Shown here: positions 34,701 to 36,609 of the stretch, piece by piece | How positions within the stretch are numbered: the first letter of the stretch is position 1 | Layout: each line of letters starts with the position of its first letter | NCBI GenBank assembly: GCA_947450095.1 | Contig: CANFUF010000018.1 | Span: 1 to 36,609, forward strand | Reading direction: 5' to 3' | DNA: 36,609 nt | From: Roseiflexaceae bacterium | GTDB lineage: Bacteria; Chloroflexota; Chloroflexia; Chloroflexales; Roseiflexaceae | The notes under the pieces: generated by a model | Seen by the model: the letters and a program-made list of their open reading frames with translations, nothing else | Told to the model about the DNA's origin: nothing | Databases searched by the model: none | Made by a program: the position numbers and the translations under genes

Positions 34701-35385
34701 CAGTTACACCGCCTTCGACGGCATCTGTCTGACCGACACCTTCCAGCTGGGCGAACCCAACAATCAGCTGTTTGCCGAGCTCTTCCCGCACAATTCGGCG
34801 CGGGTCGAAGCCCAGAAAAAAGCCCCCTTGCGGGTCATCATCGGCAATCCGCCTTATTCGGTGGGCCAAAAGAGCGCCAACGACAATGCCCAGAATCAAA
34901 AATACCCAGGGCTCGATCAGCGCATTGCCACCACCTATGCAGCCATGACCGATGCCACCAACAAAAACTCACTTTACGACTCGTACATCAAAGCGTTGCG
35001 CTGGAGTAGCGATCGCCTCGACGCCCAGACCGGTGGCATCATCTGCTTCGTGTCAAACGGCGCTTGGCTGGACGGCAACAGCGCCGACGGCTTGCGCAAG
35101 TCGTTGCAAGCCGAGTTCGACTCCATCTATGTCTTCAATCTGCGGGGGAATGCCCGTACCAGCGGTGATTTACGCCAAAAAGAAGCGGGAAATGTATTTG
35201 GTGGCGGCTCACGCACCCCCATCGCCATCACGTTATTGGTGAAAAAGGGCACGAACGGAAGCATCCCCGCATCCCCGCATCCCCGCATCCCCGCATCCCC
35301 GCATCCCCGCCCAAATTTATTATCACGACATCGGCGATTATCACACCCGCGAAAAGAAGCTGGAATTGGTCAGTACGTTCGGTAG
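31795..35385 (+). CDS. Type ISP restriction-modification enzyme, N-terminal part (nuclease-helicase-methyltransferase)
   Basis: 1196 aa up to a premature stop. Domains in order: an Mrr-like PD-(D/E)xK nuclease (about 20-110; GSDTGIDLV, WAIQCKCF); a superfamily-2 helicase (about 175-640; Walker A ACGTGKT near 200, DEAH near 340, MTATP, QSVGRVMRKAPGKKYGY); a helical spacer; and an N6-adenine methyltransferase (about 860-1140; DPFTGTGTF near 908 and catalytic NPPY near 1017). This is the order of single-chain Type ISP enzymes such as LlaGI/LlaBIII, which translocate along DNA and cut. From about residue 1155 the sequence becomes repeat-encoded (SIPASPHPRIPASPHPR) and ends 26 codons after the repeat. 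The rest of the protein continues in another frame. In this state it lacks its target-recognition domain. Confidence 0.93.
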   Translation: MQFNDILDKYRAISFSERNKGDRFERLMLAYLRTDPRYKDEFSHVWLWRDFPGRAALGGSDTGIDLVAQTHAGDYWAIQCKCFDADTSIEKGMVDSFLATSSRSFAMPDGTTHRFAQRLWISTTNHWSSNATEAIKNQHPPVTRVNLTDLIEAPVDWSKLDANMHGSVAQRPKKSVRPHQQDAISNAVHHFAQADRGKLIMACGTGKTFTALRLAEAQTNQNGLILFLVPSIALLGQSLREWAADATMPIHPICICSDPAITQVKKKSDDDADLFSVVDLAYPASTNVDSIVAQFRRRAHGNHPGMTVVFSTYQSIDVIATAQKRLQHELPQFGRFDLIICDEAHRTTGVALENKEKTGYDESHFIRIHDDTFIAGAKRVYMTATPRLFSDEAKSKAKEADAILCSMDDERLYGSEMYRIGFGEAVERDLLTDYKVLILTVSEATIPAHMQTLLGNNQYEIAGDDALKLMGCVNALSKQIVGDNGTIAATDPEPMRRAVAFCASIKASKAITEMFDQVSHDYIASLPATQQAKLIAIDADHIDGSMNAPKRDELLSWLKADSAQPECRMLTNVRCLSEGVDVPSLDAVLFLSARNSQVDVVQSVGRVMRKAPGKKYGYIIIPIVVPSNVEPEVALNDNERFKVVWTVLNALRAHDDRFNATINKIELNKTLPDKIKVVGIGSGEHSSKTSETKAIYGSQLTMRFDELQDAIFARMVQKVGDRRYWEQWAKNVADIAERQVERITRMVSTNTRHSQVFAQFLKGLQSNINPSINQAQAIEMLSQHIITRPVFEALFEGYSFIKSNPISQSMQTMLDLLEDQTVAADNEALQKFYESVRMRAAGIDNAAGKQRIIIELYDKFFKTAFPKMVEQLGIVYTPVEVVDFIIRSVDDVLTQEFGQSLSDEAVHILDPFTGTGTFITRLLQSGLIRPADMLRKYQHEIHANELVLLAYYIAAVNIENAFHDVTSSTSYTAFDGICLTDTFQLGEPNNQLFAELFPHNSARVEAQKKAPLRVIIGNPPYSVGQKSANDNAQNQKYPGLDQRIATTYAAMTDATNKNSLYDSYIKALRWSSDRLDAQTGGIICFVSNGAWLDGNSADGLRKSLQAEFDSIYVFNLRGNARTSGDLRQKEAGNVFGGGSRTPIAITLLVKKGTNGSIPASPHPRIPASPHPRPNLLSRHRRLSHPRKEAGIGQYVR
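35261..35308 (+). repeat. Octanucleotide tandem repeat (GCATCCCC x6), putative phase-variation switch
   Basis: Six perfect head-to-tail copies of GCATCCCC lie inside the R-M coding sequence, followed by GCCC. Eight is not a multiple of three, so each gain or loss shifts the frame. With six copies the upstream frame (codons at positions equal to 1 mod 3) reaches TAG at 35383-35385. The downstream coding frame is 2 mod 3. One, four, seven or ten copies would join them, reading ...IPAQIYYHDIGDY. Confidence 0.92.
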
Positions 35386-35386
35386 C

Positions 35387-36609
35387 ATGACACGCCTGCC
35401 GTTGCAAGAACTCACACCCAACGAGCATGGCGACTGGATTAGTGCGCGCAATGAGGGGTTTGCGGAGTTGATTCCCCTACAATCAAACAAAAATTACGAT
35501 ACAACTGCTCAATCATTCTTTATTGTAGATTCACCCGGTAGTCAATCAAATCGAGATATTTGGGTCTATGATTTTTCAAAAGCAAAACTACTATATAAAG
35601 TTAGCTCAACAATAAACGTATACAATAGCGAAGTCGATAGACTAACTAATACTAGCGAAGTTCAGCTCACTTCAGATTTTGTAATAAAAGATGATACATT
35701 GATTAGTTGGTCAAGTAGCTTACTTGGACATCTTGAAAAAAGAAGGAAGATCAGGTTAAACGAGTCTTTAGTAATGATTGGACTTTATCGGCCATTCACA
35801 AAACAATACATATATTTTGAAGATTTACTAATTCATAGAAAGGGTCAATCACCAAGATTTGGATTAGATAAATCATTAGATAACCGCGTAATTTCTGTTG
35901 TAGGTTTGGGCACAAAAGATTTTTCTCTTATTATGACTAAGTTAATACCTGATGTAATGTTGCATTTCAATAGTCAAGTCTTCCCCCTCTACTACTACGA
36001 GCCGGCCCCCAGCACCCAAGCCGACATGTTCAGCGCATCCGCCACAGGCGGCGACGGCTTCATCCGTCGCGACGGCGTCAGCGACTGGATTTTGGCGCAG
36101 GCCCGGGCTGCCTATGGCGCCACCGTCAGCAAAGAGGATATCTTCTATTACGTCTACGGCTTTCTGCATAGCCCCGATTACCGCACGACCTACGCCAACG
36201 ACCTCAAAAAGATGTTGCCCCGCCTGCCATTGGTCGAGCGCGCCGCCGACTTTTGGGCGTTTAGCCAGGCTGGGCAGGCCTTGGCCGGCTTGCACGTCGA
36301 CTACGAGCAGGTGCCCGCCCACCCACAGGTGCAGGTCAACGGCGCCGAGTCGGGATTTTTTGCGGTGGAGAAGATGCGCTTCCCCGCCAAGGATCGCAAA
36401 GACACCATCATCTACAACAGCGCCATCACCGTCAGCCACATCCCAGCCGCGGCCTACGAGTATGTGGTCAACGGCAAATCGGCCATCGAGTGGGTGATGG
36501 AGCGCTACGCCGTCACCACCCACAAAGAGAGCGGCATCGTCAACGACCCCAACGATTGGGCCCGCGAGGTAGGCAACCCGCGCTACATCCTCGACCTGCT
36601 CCTGAGCGT
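35387..36609 (+). CDS. Type ISP restriction-modification enzyme, C-terminal target-recognition part (partial)
   Basis: This frame is open from 35309 through the window end without a stop. It begins IYYHDIGDYHTREKKLELV, a typical continuation of Type ISP methyltransferases after ITLLVKK. The first ATG is at 35387, just after the TAG of the upstream frame, but separate translation is doubtful. About 35480-35975 encodes an AT-rich block (many AGA, ATA, TTA and TCA codons) with IGLYRPFTKQYIYFED, expected in the target-recognition domain. GC-rich sequence then resumes (FPLYYYEPAPSTQADMF and beyond). It is best read as the out-of-frame remainder of the 31795 gene. The joined protein would exceed 1600 aa, consistent with the roughly 1570 aa of known Type ISP enzymes. 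Confidence 0.82.
   Translation, partial: MTRLPLQELTPNEHGDWISARNEGFAELIPLQSNKNYDTTAQSFFIVDSPGSQSNRDIWVYDFSKAKLLYKVSSTINVYNSEVDRLTNTSEVQLTSDFVIKDDTLISWSSSLLGHLEKRRKIRLNESLVMIGLYRPFTKQYIYFEDLLIHRKGQSPRFGLDKSLDNRVISVVGLGTKDFSLIMTKLIPDVMLHFNSQVFPLYYYEPAPSTQADMFSASATGGDGFIRRDGVSDWILAQARAAYGATVSKEDIFYYVYGFLHSPDYRTTYANDLKKMLPRLPLVERAADFWAFSQAGQALAGLHVDYEQVPAHPQVQVNGAESGFFAVEKMRFPAKDRKDTIIYNSAITVSHIPAAAYEYVVNGKSAIEWVMERYAVTTHKESGIVNDPNDWAREVGNPRYILDLLLS
35480..35975 (+). other. AT-rich island within the target-recognition region
   Basis: Base composition drops sharply from GC-rich to AT-rich at about 35480 and returns at about 35975, while the reading frame stays open. Codons rare in the rest of the window (AGA, AGG, ATA, CTA, TTA) are concentrated here, consistent with replacement of the recognition domain by recombination. 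Confidence 0.8.

Noticed and set aside
35261-35308. CRISPR-like repeat array
   Set aside because: The units are 8 bp and contiguous, with no spacers, inside a coding sequence; this is a simple-sequence repeat.

Overview
The window reads as a chromosomal segment of a free-living bacterium, most probably Chloroflexota. That assignment is an inference from gene content: a BchI/BchD-like chelatase pair, a compact YidC in an rpmH-rnpA-yidC-jag cluster, a large membrane Fe-S oxidoreductase, an F420-type luciferase-like oxidoreductase, and glycosidases with sugar-processing enzymes. No rRNA, tRNA, CRISPR array or transposase was seen. Genes are dense, spacers are short, and many spacers carry perfect hairpins.

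Layout. (1) Positions 38-8348, minus strand: a LacI-type-looking control region, then a GH2 beta-mannosidase-like enzyme, four tandem M20 amidohydrolase paralogues with signs of gene conversion, a U-tract terminator and an acetyl-CoA acetyltransferase. (2) Positions 8470-12014, plus strand: a BchI/ChlI-like AAA+ ATPase overlapping a ChlD-like VWA protein. The overlap carries the heptamer A AAA AAG in exactly the frame needed for a -1 frameshift that would join them. A three-S1-domain RNA-binding protein follows. (3) Positions 12025-14520: a perfect hairpin, a consensus promoter, rpmH, rnpA, yidC, jag/khpB and a terminator. (4) Positions 14534-18394: a PfkB-family sugar kinase, smpB, a TIM-barrel sugar isomerase and a GH29 alpha-L-fucosidase, ended by a bidirectional terminator. 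(5) Positions 18453-21895: an EtfD/HdrD-like membrane Fe-S oxidoreductase (minus), divergent from an SDR dehydrogenase and a small TIGR04076-like protein.

(6) Positions 22114-36609 look accessory. Three large (about 900 aa) OafA-type membrane O-acyltransferases share an extra N-terminal membrane-anchored beta-rich module and end in an SGNH domain. An F420-type oxidoreductase lies between the first two. The last feature is a giant single-chain Type ISP restriction-modification gene (Mrr-like nuclease, helicase, N6-adenine methyltransferase, target-recognition region) that runs off the window.

The strongest observations are in region 6. The Type ISP gene is interrupted by six copies of an 8-bp repeat (GCATCCCC). 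Six copies put the target-recognition half out of frame, whereas 1, 4, 7 or 10 copies would restore one long protein, so the gene looks phase-variable. Its recognition region is an AT-rich island unlike the rest of the gene. A decayed copy of the gene's promoter and first ~40 codons lies upstream of the third acyltransferase, so that gene is flanked by direct repeats of the R-M 5' end. Surface-modifying acyltransferases beside a switchable, target-swappable restriction enzyme suggest a phage-defence or surface-variation locus; this is inference.
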